Origin: Anaerolineaceae bacterium
GTDB taxonomy: Bacteria > Chloroflexota > Anaerolineae > Anaerolineales > Anaerolineaceae
DNA length: 6,434 bases
Assembly: GCA_014860845.1 (NCBI GenBank)
Contig: JACZIY010000571.1
Location: 1 to 6,434, forward strand
Direction: 5' to 3'
Made by a program: the position numbers and the translations under genes. The first letter of the stretch is position 1. Each line of letters starts with the position of its first letter. Below, piece after piece: positions 5,694-6,434 of the stretch. The notes below the pieces were generated by a model. The model was not told the origin of the DNA. It saw only the letters and a list, made by a program, of their open reading frames with translations, and ran no database searches.

Positions 5694-6429
5694 CGTGATT
5701 GCCTGTGAAGCACTGGCAAGGGCTGTTTATTTCTATGCAGCACAATCTCCCCATCGCATCAATCTAACTCTGCAAAAAATCGGGCTGCACGATCGTCCCA
5801 CCAGCCTGCGGGAACACCTTCAATCACTCATTGACCAGACGCCCATTGATGAATATGACGTTATCCTGCTCACATACGGACTGTGTGGTCGCGCCATTGA
5901 TGGGCTTGTCAGTCGCGATCTTCCCCTGGTGATTCCTCGCGCTCATGATTGTATTACTTTGTATCTGGGTAACCGAGAAGCCTATCAGGAGCAACAAAAC
6001 AACAATCCCGGTACTGATTGGTACTCGCAGGATTATCTGGAACGCTCCGGATGTTATGGTGAAAACATGGCGTTGGGCAGCGTATTACCGTCGGATTTGA
6101 ACAATACCTACGATGAATATGTGCGTAAATACGGGGAAGATAACGCCAAATACCTGATAGAAACATTGAATGGCTGGCAACAGCATTACACCCGAGCGGT
6201 TCTCTTTGAAACTGAATTTGGCGTAAATGATGACATTCGCAAAAAAGCTAACGAAGAAGCGAATAAGAACGGCTGGAAGTTGGAATCCATTCCCAGCAAT
6301 TTCCAATTGATCAAAAAGCAAGTATTTGGCGAATGGGATCAGGATTTTCTGGTCGTCCCACCATACCATCAGATTCAGATGACGGCTGATGAGAGGATTG
6401 TAGAAGCTGTTCCAGATTTTGCTTTGTGA
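5668..6429 (+). CDS. DUF1638 family protein, probable accessory protein of corrinoid methyl transfer
   Basis: The 253-residue protein shows the DUF1638 signatures: IACEAL near the N-terminus (11-16), YDVILLTYGLCG (63-74), and PLVIPRAHDCITLYLG (86-101), followed by NPGTDWYSQDYLE (113-125). Conserved C13, C73, H93 and C95 could bind a metal or Fe-S cluster, although this is not established. There is no signal peptide or membrane segment. The family is uncharacterised but is found near corrinoid proteins, methyltransferases and RACE activators in anaerobes and methanogens, so a role in corrinoid handling is inferred from context. I chose ATG 5668 over in-frame ATGs at 5632 and 5641 because GGAAAAGA directly precedes it and the conserved domain begins 8 residues later. 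It overlaps the activator by 26 bp, so the two are co-transcribed and probably translationally coupled. The stop TGA is 6427-6429, five bases before the window ends. Confidence 0.88.
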   Translation: MATSSSSFNVIACEALARAVYFYAAQSPHRINLTLQKIGLHDRPTSLREHLQSLIDQTPIDEYDVILLTYGLCGRAIDGLVSRDLPLVIPRAHDCITLYLGNREAYQEQQNNNPGTDWYSQDYLERSGCYGENMALGSVLPSDLNNTYDEYVRKYGEDNAKYLIETLNGWQQHYTRAVLFETEFGVNDDIRKKANEEANKNGWKLESIPSNFQLIKKQVFGEWDQDFLVVPPYHQIQMTADERIVEAVPDFAL

Positions 6430-6434
6430 ATTAA

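Overview
The window holds six protein genes, one of them cut by the left edge, and looks like bacterial chromosome from an anaerobe. No rRNA, tRNA, CRISPR array, complete insertion sequence or phage gene is visible. The evidence for an anaerobe is a B12-dependent methyl-transfer module: a corrinoid shuttle protein, a reductive activator of corrinoid proteins (RACE/RamA type, DUF4445) and a DUF1638 protein. The zinc-cysteine GH127 glycosidase adds a plant-sugar degradation trait. Balanced base composition in genes, AT-rich spacers, GGAG/GGAGG ribosome binding sites and this gene mix would suit an anaerobic Chloroflexota (Anaerolineae-like) bacterium or a Firmicute. That is inference; there is no phylogenetic marker here.

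Layout. (1) 2-91, +: C-terminal tail of an unidentified protein. (2) 116-780, -: a two-gene operon of a four-helix membrane protein (325-780) and a small XRE/Cro-family regulator (116-328), joined by a GTGA stop/start overlap. Its promoter region carries two copies of an 8-bp repeat spaced 21 bp apart, a likely autoregulatory operator. (3) 781-1072: AT-rich spacer with divergent promoter candidates, a 14-bp palindrome and a 9-bp-stem hairpin. (4) 1073-3049, +: GH127 (DUF1680) beta-L-arabinofuranosidase-like enzyme with all catalytic and zinc residues. (5) 3054-3692, -: corrinoid (cobalamin-binding) protein, convergent with the glycosidase and only 4 nt from it. (6) 3693-3848: divergent spacer with a perfect 12-bp LacI-like palindrome. 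(7) about 3849-5693, +: RACE activator, whose N-terminal [2Fe-2S] ferredoxin domain lies upstream of the first ordinary start codon. (8) 5668-6429, +: DUF1638 protein, overlapping the activator by 26 bp.

How they work together. The corrinoid protein carries methyl groups on Co(I)/Co(III)-methyl cobalamin between a substrate-specific methyltransferase and a second methyltransferase. When its cobalt is oxidised to Co(II), the activator uses its Fe-S cluster and ATP to reduce it back to Co(I). The divergent arrangement around one palindromic site suggests joint control. No substrate methyltransferase is in the window, so the methyl donor is unknown; it may lie past 6434 or elsewhere. The GH127 gene and the regulator/membrane pair look like separate transcription units with no clear link to methyl transfer.

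Most worth checking: the missing canonical start of the activator, the shared palindrome, a possible terminator for the corrinoid gene buried in the glycosidase coding region, and the hairpin in the 781-1072 spacer.
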